Shown: positions 42,543 through 50,459 of the stretch, piece after piece
How the letters are laid out: every line of letters starts with the position of its first letter
Numbering within the stretch: position 1 is the stretch's first letter
Assembly: GCA_937966555.1 (NCBI GenBank)
Contig: CALCLY010000001.1
Coordinates: forward strand, 1-62,649
DNA: 62,649 bases
Direction: 5' to 3'
Source: CALCLY01 sp900552775
GTDB lineage: Bacteria > Bacillota > Clostridia > UMGS1883 > UMGS1540
Position numbers and translations under genes: made by a program
The notes under the pieces: model-generated
What the model was told of the DNA's origin: nothing
The model's database searches: none
Seen by the model: the letters and a program-made list of their open reading frames with translations, nothing else

Positions 42543-43829
42543 ATGAAAAACAAAGGAATTTCCGCTGCGGCGGAAACTATTAAAAACAGCATGGTAAAAT
42601 CGGAGCATTATCTGGTTTCGGTTATAAAATGGATACTGGTGTCGACCGCCTGCGGCACAGTGTGCGGCATAGCCGGCACAGCGTTTCACAAATGCGTTGA
42701 AATTGCGACAAATCTGCGCATCAGAAACCCGTGGCTTATATTTTTTCTGCCGCTCGGCGGACTTTTGATAGCTTTTATATACAGAAAAACGGAAATGACA
42801 AAAAACAGCGGCACAAATAACGTCATCTCCTCCGTGCGCACAAGCGAGTATGTCCCGATGCGTCTGGGACCGGTTATTTTCATATCCACCGTTTTAACAC
42901 ACCTTTTTGGCGGCTCTGCCGGAAGAGAAGGCGCTGCGCTGCAGCTCGGCGGCTCGATAGGATTTCAGATAGGGCGCCTTTTTAAAATAAGCGAAAAAGA
43001 CAGGCATCTTCTTGTAATATGCGGCATGAGCGGCGTTTTCTCCGCGCTTTTCGGCACACCGGTTACGGCGGCTGTTTTCTCAATTGAGGTTATAAGCGTG
43101 GGCGTTATATACTATTCAGGCTTCCTGCCGGGTCTCTGTTCGGCAACGGTGGCATATTTTATTTCGCTTTTGTGCGGCGCCGCTCCGACGCGCTTTGTCC
43201 TGCCCGTAATTCCCGATCTTTCTGTTTTGAACTTTCTGCGCGTTGCGGTAATAGGTGCTGCGGCTGCTCTCTCGGGAATACTTTTCTGCATATCTTTAAA
43301 ACGAAGCGCAAATTTTTTCAGCGGCAAAATCAAAAACTATTATCTCCGCCCCGTTTTGGGCGGTCTTATAATCCTTGCCATGACTTTGATTTTGAGAACC
43401 ACGGACTATAACGGCTCCGGCATGGACGTGATAATCCGTGCGACGGAAGGCGGCACTGTCGTTCCGTACGCATTTCTGCTTAAAATTATTTTCACCGCCG
43501 TAACAATAGGCTCGGGTTTTCGCGGCGGCGAAATCGTGCCCACCATGTTTATCGGCGCAACATTGGGCTGCACCGCAGCGGCGCTTTTGGGTCTTCCCCC
43601 GTCTTTCGGCGCGGCTTTGGGAATAGCCGCCATGTTCTGCGCGGTTGTAAACTGTCCTATGGCGTCTATCTGCCTGGCATCCGAGCTTTTCGGCGGCATC
43701 GGATTTTTCTACTTCGCCGCGGCAATAGGCATAAGCTATGTTCTGTCGGGCTATTACGGTCTTTATTCAAGCCAAAAAATCATGTATTCGAAGCTTCATG
43801 CGGAATATATAAACAGAAATGTAAACTGA
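42543..43829 (+). CDS. ClC family anion/proton transporter, possibly fluoride type
   Basis: 428 residues, about ten membrane segments. ClC signatures: GGSAGREGAALQLGG near residue 120 (Glu of GREG is the gating glutamate), GTPVTAAVFSIEV near 165, and SGFRGGEIVPTMFIGATLG near 320. The position that holds GSGIP in chloride-type proteins reads SGTNNVI here, which resembles the divergent motif of the CLC-F fluoride exporters. Fluoride specificity is inference. First gene on the plus strand after the divergent hisS promoter. Confidence 0.87.
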   Translation: MKNKGISAAAETIKNSMVKSEHYLVSVIKWILVSTACGTVCGIAGTAFHKCVEIATNLRIRNPWLIFFLPLGGLLIAFIYRKTEMTKNSGTNNVISSVRTSEYVPMRLGPVIFISTVLTHLFGGSAGREGAALQLGGSIGFQIGRLFKISEKDRHLLVICGMSGVFSALFGTPVTAAVFSIEVISVGVIYYSGFLPGLCSATVAYFISLLCGAAPTRFVLPVIPDLSVLNFLRVAVIGAAAALSGILFCISLKRSANFFSGKIKNYYLRPVLGGLIILAMTLILRTTDYNGSGMDVIIRATEGGTVVPYAFLLKIIFTAVTIGSGFRGGEIVPTMFIGATLGCTAAALLGLPPSFGAALGIAAMFCAVVNCPMASICLASELFGGIGFFYFAAAIGISYVLSGYYGLYSSQKIMYSKLHAEYINRNVN

Positions 43830-43850
43830 TTAACGAAAGGGAAAACATTT

Positions 43851-44657
43851 ATGAACAAATTCAAGGGAAAAATAATTTGTTGCGATGTGGACGGCACTTT
43901 GATTGACAGCCGCCTGAAGCTGCCGCCAAAAAATACGGAAGCCGTAAACTATTTCCGCAACGAAGGAGGCCTTTTCACTCTTGCCACCGGCCGCACGGTT
44001 GACGGTCTGCGGCTTTATCTTGACAAAATTTCTCCCGACCTTCCCATGGTTATACAAAACGGCGCCGCCATATACGACCTTCAAAAAAACAAATATATAT
44101 GGTATACCGAGCTTTCGCGCGACTCCGCGGAGATAATAGACCACATTGTGTCGCTCTACCCCGAAACGGGCGTGGAAATTATGACAACGGGCCCCATATA
44201 CTCCTGCCGCGACAGCGATGCTGTTAAAGGGCATGAAGCGGATGAGCATTTCACAATGATACGCAGACCGTATTCCGAGATACCCGAGCCGTGGCTTAAA
44301 GCCGTTTTTGCCGCAGAACCGCCGCTTACGGACGAAATTCAAAACTATCTTGAAAAGCACGAATTCAGCAAAAAATATCACATGGCGCGCTCTTATCCGA
44401 CATATTATGAATTTTTTGACAACAAAGTGAGCAAAGCTTTTGCCGTGCGCGAGCTTGCAAAAATCATAAACTGCGATTTAAGCGATATAATAGTCATAGG
44501 CGACAACGATAACGATGCCGAAATGCTTGCACTGCCGGAGTGCCAAAGCTTTTGCCCGTCTTCGGCTTCCGAAAAGGCAAAAGCATCGGCAAAAACCGTG
44601 CTTTCGTCATCAAATGACGACGGAGTTTTGGCGGAGGTCATAAGCTTATTGGGATAA
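43851..44657 (+). CDS. Cof-type HAD superfamily phosphatase
   Basis: 268 residues. HAD motif I CCDVDGTLID at the N-terminus, motif II TLATGRT, and the C-terminal motif IGDNDNDAEML; the type IIB cap lies between residues 85 and 195. Cof-type enzymes dephosphorylate sugar phosphates, FMN or PLP; the substrate cannot be told. 21 bp after the ClC gene, likely same transcript. Confidence 0.92.
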   Translation: MNKFKGKIICCDVDGTLIDSRLKLPPKNTEAVNYFRNEGGLFTLATGRTVDGLRLYLDKISPDLPMVIQNGAAIYDLQKNKYIWYTELSRDSAEIIDHIVSLYPETGVEIMTTGPIYSCRDSDAVKGHEADEHFTMIRRPYSEIPEPWLKAVFAAEPPLTDEIQNYLEKHEFSKKYHMARSYPTYYEFFDNKVSKAFAVRELAKIINCDLSDIIVIGDNDNDAEMLALPECQSFCPSSASEKAKASAKTVLSSSNDDGVLAEVISLLG

Positions 44658-44720
44658 TAGCACCAATATTCGCGGATTTTGATTTCAGCACACATTTTAT
44701 ATTCATGAAAGGACAAAAAG

Positions 44721-45617
44721 ATGAGAATATTTGACGCGCACTGTGACACGCTTGATTTACTCGGCGATAACACATCCTTAAAAAACATAAAGGCACATTA
44801 TAATTTCGAAAAAGCCGCAAAATACGAAACGCACATTCAGCTCACCGCAATATGGCTTGACAATGCGGAACACGATGTGCCGCGCCGCGTCCGCACGCTT
44901 ATAAAAAGATTTAACACCGAAACACAAAATGTACACGTTATAAAATCCGCCGCAGACCTTAAAAATGCAGAAGGCGTATCGGTTATCCTCGGAATAGAAG
45001 GCGGAGAAGGCGCGGAAGGCAGCCTTCAGCGTCTCGAAGAGCTTTTCGGCGAGGGCGTGCGTCTTATGACATTGACATGGAACCACAAAAATGAAATAAG
45101 CGGTACGGCATTTGAAAAAAGCGGTGGACTTACGGATTTCGGCAAAAAAGCTGTTTTAAAAATGCAGGAACTTCATATGATGATTGACGTGTCGCACCTG
45201 TCCGACGAAGGATTTTGTGATGTTGCCGAAATCACTTCGAAACCATTTATCGCGTCACATTCAAATTCGCGCACTGTCTGCCCTCATTTTCGCAACCTCA
45301 CGGACGATCAGTTTAAAGTTCTCATAAAACGCGGCGGTGTTGCCGGAATAAACCTTTGCCCCGATTTTCTCGGTACAGACCCGTCTGTGGATTCTATCGT
45401 GCGCCACATAGAGCATTTCGCGGCTTTGGGCGGTGAAAACAATATCGGCATAGGCGCGGACTTTGACGGAATAGGCTCACTTCCGCGCGGGATACGCGGC
45501 ACGGAGGATTTGTATAAAATTTTTGACAGACTTCTTTCTCTCAACTATTCTCAGGAGCAGGCTGATAAAATCGCCTTTTCGAATATGTACCGCGTTTTTT
45601 CGGAAGTTCTGGAATAA
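44721..45617 (+). CDS. Membrane dipeptidase (peptidase family M19)
   Basis: 298 residues. Metal-site residues of M19 dipeptidases: FDAHCDT (HxD) near the start, GIEGGEG (bridging Glu) near residue 95, DVSHLSD and IASHSNSRTVC (His residues), and GIGADFDGI near residue 250. It cleaves dipeptides, including those with D-residues. No signal peptide, so cytoplasmic. A weak hairpin (TCACGCA / TGCGTGA, 45646-45664) follows. Confidence 0.93.
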   Translation: MRIFDAHCDTLDLLGDNTSLKNIKAHYNFEKAAKYETHIQLTAIWLDNAEHDVPRRVRTLIKRFNTETQNVHVIKSAADLKNAEGVSVILGIEGGEGAEGSLQRLEELFGEGVRLMTLTWNHKNEISGTAFEKSGGLTDFGKKAVLKMQELHMMIDVSHLSDEGFCDVAEITSKPFIASHSNSRTVCPHFRNLTDDQFKVLIKRGGVAGINLCPDFLGTDPSVDSIVRHIEHFAALGGENNIGIGADFDGIGSLPRGIRGTEDLYKIFDRLLSLNYSQEQADKIAFSNMYRVFSEVLE

Positions 45618-45688
45618 AGCATCAAATCCGCGGAAAAATAAAAAATCACGCACAAAATGCGTGAAAACAAGCTTTTCGTCTAAATATC

Positions 45689-45717
45689 TTGAATTTTGCG
45701 GATAAACGGTGTATAAT
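45689..45717 (+). promoter_or_regulatory. Promoter of the structured ncRNA
   Basis: TTGAAT (45689-45694), 17-nt spacer, TATAAT (45712-45717); expected start near 45724. Confidence 0.75.
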
Positions 45718-45723
45718 AAATTT

Positions 45724-45966
45724 GTCGGAGTAAGCCGACAGGCAGTTCGGGAATGAACATTCCGTGGCCGCCTCGCCCTCTCCCCATTACATAATGGGGA
45801 GAGGGTGTTGCTTATGAAGGAAACTATATTCAGAGTATTGTTTTTTTACAATTATCTTTATGATAGTTTTTACTGTAAAAGCAAGTTAGTTGCCCACACT
45901 CCCAATGTTTGCGACTAACTTTCTCGTATAACTTTGGCGAGCCGTTCAAACGGACTGCCTTTTTCT
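45724..45966 (+). ncRNA. Structured non-coding RNA candidate (raiA-motif-like by eye)
   Basis: A 577-bp gap without a gene holds a stand-alone transcription unit of about 243 nt: promoter at 45689-45717, then a series of helices and a terminator. Helices seen: GTCGG / CCGAC at the 5' end; GGAAT / ATTCC; a 14-bp stem CCCTCTCCCCATTA / TAATGGGGAGAGGG (45776-45789 with 45792-45805); AAACTAT / ATAGTTT; an 11-bp stem AAGTTAGTTGC / GCGACTAACTT around 45875-45921; CTCG / CGAG; and CCGTT / AACGG in the terminator, followed by TTTTT (45960-45964). The 5' segment AGGCAGTTCG can also pair with CGGACTGCCT near the 3' end. No start codon with a ribosome site leads to a protein. The 5' part (CCGTGGCCGCC region) reminds me of the raiA RNA motif of Clostridia; 6S RNA is an alternative. 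Class assignment is from memory only. Confidence 0.65.
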
Positions 45967-46122
45967 ATTATCATTATACATCTGAAAAGTGTTTTTATCA
46001 ACCGTTTACCGGAAAATTAATTTCCTTCCTGCATTTTTCAGACAAAACATCCTTTTTATTATCCCGGAACGAAAGAAAAACTTAAAAACAGGTAATTCAT
46101 GCATTGCCCTAATATGTCGCTA

Positions 46123-46151
46123 TTGACTTTTTTGCAATCTTCTGCTAAAAT
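46123..46151 (+). promoter_or_regulatory. Promoter of the membrane glycosyltransferase gene
   Basis: TTGACT (46123-46128), 17-nt spacer, TAAAAT (46146-46151). Confidence 0.7.
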
Positions 46152-46194
46152 AAATTTACATTATTATACTATTACACTGCGAGGCTAAAAACAA

Positions 46195-47601
46195 ATGAAA
46201 ACACTAAAAAACTTTTTCGGTTATTTTTTCGCAATACTTTTCGGCATCATAGGCATTTTTGGGGTATATCTTGCAATAAGGCGCACGGCGTACAGTCCCG
46301 CGGCATACCTCTCGGGAGCCACGGCGGCGCTCCTTTTGAGCGCTTTTATATTTTTTGTGATCAAAGCGCTTGACAAAGACAAAATTTCCGCGCGCGGAGT
46401 GCTCTTTTTGTCGCTCGGAGCGGCTTTTTTTGTGCGTCTGCTGTTCCTTTTAAACGTGCACACCGCGCCCGTGAGCGACTTTAAAACCATGTTTGAAGCC
46501 GCCGCGCTTGCCGGCAAAGGAGACTTTTCAAACTTCACAATCGGGACTTATTTTCACCGTTTTTCGCACCTGACATGCTTTCCTCTGCTGTGCTCACTTG
46601 TCTTCCGCTTTGGAGGAAATCTTTTCACGGTGAAAGTCATAAACACGCTGCTTTCGGTTTCGGGGACATACATAATATATCTTATTTTAAAGGAAATGCG
46701 CGGTGAAAAGGTAGGGTCTGCCGCAGCTCTTATATATGCTTTTTTTCTGCCCTCGATTACATACATAACGGTTTTTGCAAGCGAAAATTTTGCAATTCCG
46801 CTTTTTATGCTTTCGTTTCTGGAACTTATAAAATCATATAAAAGCGAAAGTACAAAAAACGTCTGTATTCACGCGGCTTTGTCGGGATTGTTTGTTGCAT
46901 GCGGCTGCTTGATGCGCGGCGTTTCGCCTTTTTATATTTCGGCATACGCCGTCGGGATTTTAACGGTTTTTTATAAACACAGAAAGCTTTTGGCGCTTTT
47001 GTGCCTTACGGCGGCTTTTATGATTGTTACAAAGGGCGTCGGTTTTGCGCTTTTTGAAAGCGGAATCACGGAATACAAACTCGGCGAGCGTCAGGTGCCC
47101 TTTACCATGTTTATGCTGACAGGCTTTAACTTTGAAACGCACGGCATGTATTCGCCCGAGGATCAGGCGGTTTATTATGAGGCAGGCGGAGACACGGAAG
47201 AAATGGAGCGCATTATAAACCAAAGAATTTCCGAGAGAATCCACGAAAACGCCGCAAAACTGCCGGAACATTTCTGCCGCAAAACATACATTGCTTTTTG
47301 TGACGGTGATTTCGGAGGAGTTTATTGGTCATGCGAAAACGGCGAAAGCAAAAGCGGATTCACATGCGGATTTATGCGTTCGTATGCAAATATCTTCTAT
47401 ATTATTTTGCTTTTTCTCTGCGCTGCGGGTTTCTTCAAAACGCGTGACAAAAACATGTTCTGCATGGGCGCTTTGCTGCTTCTTGCGTTCTGGGGCGGTC
47501 TGATGCTGATGGAGGTGCAGCCGCGCTATCCCTTCGCCGCGGCGTATATGTTTGTTATTCTGGCGGCCTATTCGCTGCCCTGCAAAAAGCGTGAAATTTA
47601 A
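46195..47601 (+). CDS. GT39/ArnT-like membrane glycosyltransferase
   Basis: 468 residues with about 11 membrane spans. The first extracellular loop contains SDFKTMFEAAALAGKGDF, with the Asp expected in GT-C enzymes that use polyprenyl-phosphate sugars; the following HRFSHLTCFPLL and KEMRGEKVGSAAALIYAFFL regions fit the PMT/ArnT group. It would transfer a sugar from a lipid carrier to a protein or surface glycan outside the membrane. The ribosome site is weak (GCGAGG about 10 nt upstream). Confidence 0.78.
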   Translation: MKTLKNFFGYFFAILFGIIGIFGVYLAIRRTAYSPAAYLSGATAALLLSAFIFFVIKALDKDKISARGVLFLSLGAAFFVRLLFLLNVHTAPVSDFKTMFEAAALAGKGDFSNFTIGTYFHRFSHLTCFPLLCSLVFRFGGNLFTVKVINTLLSVSGTYIIYLILKEMRGEKVGSAAALIYAFFLPSITYITVFASENFAIPLFMLSFLELIKSYKSESTKNVCIHAALSGLFVACGCLMRGVSPFYISAYAVGILTVFYKHRKLLALLCLTAAFMIVTKGVGFALFESGITEYKLGERQVPFTMFMLTGFNFETHGMYSPEDQAVYYEAGGDTEEMERIINQRISERIHENAAKLPEHFCRKTYIAFCDGDFGGVYWSCENGESKSGFTCGFMRSYANIFYIILLFLCAAGFFKTRDKNMFCMGALLLLAFWGGLMLMEVQPRYPFAAAYMFVILAAYSLPCKKREI

Positions 47602-47680
47602 TTTTTTTGCATCTGCGGGAACATTTTGTCGTTTCGTCCGTCTAAATGACAGAAACAACAAAAAAGAAGGGATGATTAAA

Positions 47681-49807
47681 ATGTTCAGAAAAACTTTAAG
47701 CGTCGCTTTGGCGGCAGGTCTGCTTTTAAGCCCTTGTGCTTTTGCGGACGAAACCATTGTCAGCAGGGAGAATACCGCTTCATTGGCGGATGTCTCGCTG
47801 AAAGCCGTGATGAAGGCTTCCGAAACCGGAGAGGATTATATCATTGCCGAAACCAAACACGGCAGAAAAATAAGACTTAATATTTCGGACTCCACATACA
47901 TAATAGACGGCACAAGCGGCGCGGCGGTGTCTCTTTCGGCTATCAAGCCCGGAGATGATTTTTACGCGGAATATTCGAGCATCATGACAAAGAGTATTCC
48001 TCCGCAGTCAAACGCGCAGCTTATATGCATAGGCTCGGCAAGCGGAATTAACCTGGTTTACGCCGACGAGGTTGTAAAAAGCGGCGACAGTGTTTTCGTT
48101 ACCGACACGGCAAACGACCTTGTACTCAATATCACCGCCGAAACGCGCCTTATGCCTTACAAAACGAAAAACATTGTCGGCATTGACGACATTAAAAAGG
48201 GCTGCACGATTATAGCATGGTATGATGCGGTTACGCTCAGCCTTCCCGCGCAGGCAACGGCGACAAAGGCTGTTATAATACCGCCCGCAAGCTATCCTGC
48301 CGTTCCGATAAGCCGTCTCGGCTTTGCGGAGCACGCCTTTGACACCCTCTCTTCGTTTATGACTCTTCCGAAAAACGCGCCCGTGAAATTTCTCGACACG
48401 GAAAGCTTGAAAATTGCCGCTCTTCAGGCGGCGGATATCATAAAGGGCAAATCGGAGAGCCTGTTTGCACCGGGCGACAGCGTAACGCGCGAAGAGGCTG
48501 CAGCAATAATCTGCCGCATGGCAAAATATGCCGGCGCAGAGCTGCCGCAAGTGAAGATAAACCCCGAAGACCCTGCCTTTGCCGGCGTTTCCGAATGGGC
48601 GCTGCCGTATGTGTCAAGCGTTATGAAAGCCGGAATCATGATAGGCACCGACATAGACTTTGAGCCGAAAGCGAAAATCACCGAGGAACAGACAGCCCTT
48701 GTTATGGAAAGAATCGCGGACATGGTAAAAACAAACGACGAGTCGTTTGCCGACAAGCTTTCATCGCTTATGCCACAGGACAAAAACTACATGTTCTCGC
48801 CGCTTTCTCTTAAAACAGCTTTGGCAATGGCAGCAAACGGCGCGGAGGGCGAAACGCGCGATGAAATTCTTTCGGCTCTCGGAATAGAAAATCTTGACGA
48901 ATACAATAAGTCTGTCAAAGAAATGATCGAAAACTACTCCAAGAGCGACATTTTAAACATAAACGTTGCAAACTCTATCTGGCTTAACACGGACAAAACC
49001 GCGGAAAATTTTTCAGATGACTTTGAAAAACTTATGAAAGAGAATTTCAAAGCCGACAGCGGCACCGTTACGGACAAGAGCATATCTCTTATAAACGACT
49101 GGGTTAAAGAAAAGACAAACGGCAAAATCCCGTCAATAGTTTCGGATAAAAATTCCGATTTTCTCGCAATGCTTGTAAATGCCGTATATTTTAAAGGCGC
49201 ATGGCAGAACGATTTTTCAAAATCCGCAACCGAAGACGGCGTTTTCACGGACAGAAACGGCAAAGAAAACACCGTAAGCTTCATGCATGACACGGCGTGG
49301 AGACAGGTAAGCCAAAAAGACGGAGTTACAATAACCAAACTTCCGTACAAGACCTCGGACGGCAAAAACTCCTCAAATCTTGACGTTAGCATGTATCTTT
49401 TGATGAGCGACAAAGCGTTCAATGCCGAAAAAGAGCTTTCGGCTGCGAAATTCGATTCCGTATACACGGCTCTCTCAATGCCGAAATTCAGGATAGAATA
49501 CAGCGCCGGCATGAGCGACATGTTAAAGAAAATCGGCATAAACAAAGCGTTTACCAATACTGCAGACCTTTCTTCAATGCTCACAGGCAGCGGCAGAACG
49601 CTTATAAGCGACGTTATCCATAAAACATATATAGATGTGGACGAGGAGGGCACGGAGGCGGCAGCCGTTACGGGCGTATCTGTAGGAGCCACTTCCCTTC
49701 CGCCCACTCCCACGGAAATCAATTATAACAAGCCTTTCACATTTGTTATAAAAGATAACACAAGCGGCGATATACTCTTTATGGGCGAGTATGCGTTTGC
49801 GGAGTAA
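47681..49807 (+). CDS. Secreted SLH-domain serpin (serine protease inhibitor)
   Basis: 708 residues. Signal peptide (FRKTLSVALAAGLLLSPCAF, cleavage near ADETI). Residues about 30-225 are a beta-rich region without a named family. Residues about 255-350 look like one to two SLH repeats (AADIIKGKSESLFAPGDSVT, TREEAAAIICRMAKYAG, SEWALPYVSSVMKAGIMIGT), which would bind the cell wall. Residues about 360-708 are a complete serpin: NYMFSPLSLKTALAMAANGA, LVNAVYFKGAW, and the hinge EEGTEAAAVTGV near 655-666 that marks inhibitory members. Counting from the hinge, the scissile bond falls at about Thr-Ser in VGATSLPPT. The ATG at 47681 has GAAGGGA upstream. Confidence 0.88.
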   Translation: MFRKTLSVALAAGLLLSPCAFADETIVSRENTASLADVSLKAVMKASETGEDYIIAETKHGRKIRLNISDSTYIIDGTSGAAVSLSAIKPGDDFYAEYSSIMTKSIPPQSNAQLICIGSASGINLVYADEVVKSGDSVFVTDTANDLVLNITAETRLMPYKTKNIVGIDDIKKGCTIIAWYDAVTLSLPAQATATKAVIIPPASYPAVPISRLGFAEHAFDTLSSFMTLPKNAPVKFLDTESLKIAALQAADIIKGKSESLFAPGDSVTREEAAAIICRMAKYAGAELPQVKINPEDPAFAGVSEWALPYVSSVMKAGIMIGTDIDFEPKAKITEEQTALVMERIADMVKTNDESFADKLSSLMPQDKNYMFSPLSLKTALAMAANGAEGETRDEILSALGIENLDEYNKSVKEMIENYSKSDILNINVANSIWLNTDKTAENFSDDFEKLMKENFKADSGTVTDKSISLINDWVKEKTNGKIPSIVSDKNSDFLAMLVNAVYFKGAWQNDFSKSATEDGVFTDRNGKENTVSFMHDTAWRQVSQKDGVTITKLPYKTSDGKNSSNLDVSMYLLMSDKAFNAEKELSAAKFDSVYTALSMPKFRIEYSAGMSDMLKKIGINKAFTNTADLSSMLTGSGRTLISDVIHKTYIDVDEEGTEAAAVTGVSVGATSLPPTPTEINYNKPFTFVIKDNTSGDILFMGEYAFAE

Positions 49808-49848
49808 TTCCGTAAAAACGGAAAAATTCATATTTTAAAAAGGCGGGG

Positions 49849-49889
49849 CCGCCCAAAGTCGGTTGACATTGGGCGGTTTCGTCTTTTTC
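49849..49889 (+). terminator. Terminator after the serpin gene
   Basis: CCGCCCAA / TTGGGCGG stem (49849-49856 with 49869-49876) followed by TTTCGTCTTTTT. A smaller TCCGT / ACGGA hairpin comes directly after the stop codon. The rest of the gap to the groES promoter is AT-rich with no feature seen. Confidence 0.8.
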
Positions 49890-50062
49890 TGTGCTTTGAA
49901 GCTTTTTTACATTTCATTTCACGTCTTTATATAAACAAACTGTTGAATTTATGAACAAACTTAAAACATTGACGAAATTTTAAAATAAGAGAAATCATAA
50001 GAAAACTAAAGAAATTTAAAGGAAATTAAAGAAAAAACCGCATTTTTCCTTAAAATCGCAGG

Positions 50063-50090
50063 TTGATTATACGGGAAAATGTGTTATTAT
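50063..50090 (+). promoter_or_regulatory. Sigma-A promoter of groES-groEL
   Basis: TTGATT (50063-50068), 16-nt spacer, TATTAT (50085-50090), directly upstream of the CIRCE operator. Confidence 0.75.
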
Positions 50091-50098
50091 TAACACTG

Positions 50099-50125
50099 TT
50101 AGCACTCGAAGGTTACGAGTGCTAA
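50099..50125 (+). promoter_or_regulatory. CIRCE operator (HrcA binding site)
   Basis: Perfect match to the consensus: TTAGCACTC, nine spacer bases, GAGTGCTAA. HrcA binding here represses groESL until heat stress. Confidence 0.98.
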
Positions 50126-50153
50126 CAAAGGATTTTTTAGGAGGTAATGAATT

Positions 50154-50438
50154 ATGAACATTAAACCACTTGCAGACCGTGTGGTAATTAAAATGCTCGA
50201 AAGTGAAGAAACCACAAAGAGCGGTATAGTTTTGCCGGGTGCGGCTAAGGAAAAACCCCAGCTTGCGGAGGTTGTTGCGGTAGGCCCGGGCGGCGTTATC
50301 GACGGCAAGGAAGTTAAAATGGAAGTTGCCGTAGGCGACAAAGTGCTCATGAGCAAATATGCCGGCACGGAAGTTAAGCTTGACGGTGTTGAATACATCA
50401 TCTTAAAACAAAGCGATATTTTGGCAAAAGTTCTTTAA
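50154..50438 (+). CDS. groES: Co-chaperonin GroES
   Basis: 94 residues, complete. N-terminus NIKPLADRVVIKMLE, mobile loop around EETTKSGIVLPG, C-terminus EYIILKQSDILAKVL. Caps the GroEL folding chamber. AGGAGG ribosome site; CIRCE operator upstream. Confidence 0.99.
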   Translation: MNIKPLADRVVIKMLESEETTKSGIVLPGAAKEKPQLAEVVAVGPGGVIDGKEVKMEVAVGDKVLMSKYAGTEVKLDGVEYIILKQSDILAKVL

Positions 50439-50459
50439 TATATAGGAGGTAATTAAGTT

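Noticed and set aside
44405..44788. 127-codon minus-strand frame
   Set aside because: Antisense to the Cof-type phosphatase and the dipeptidase start; no support.
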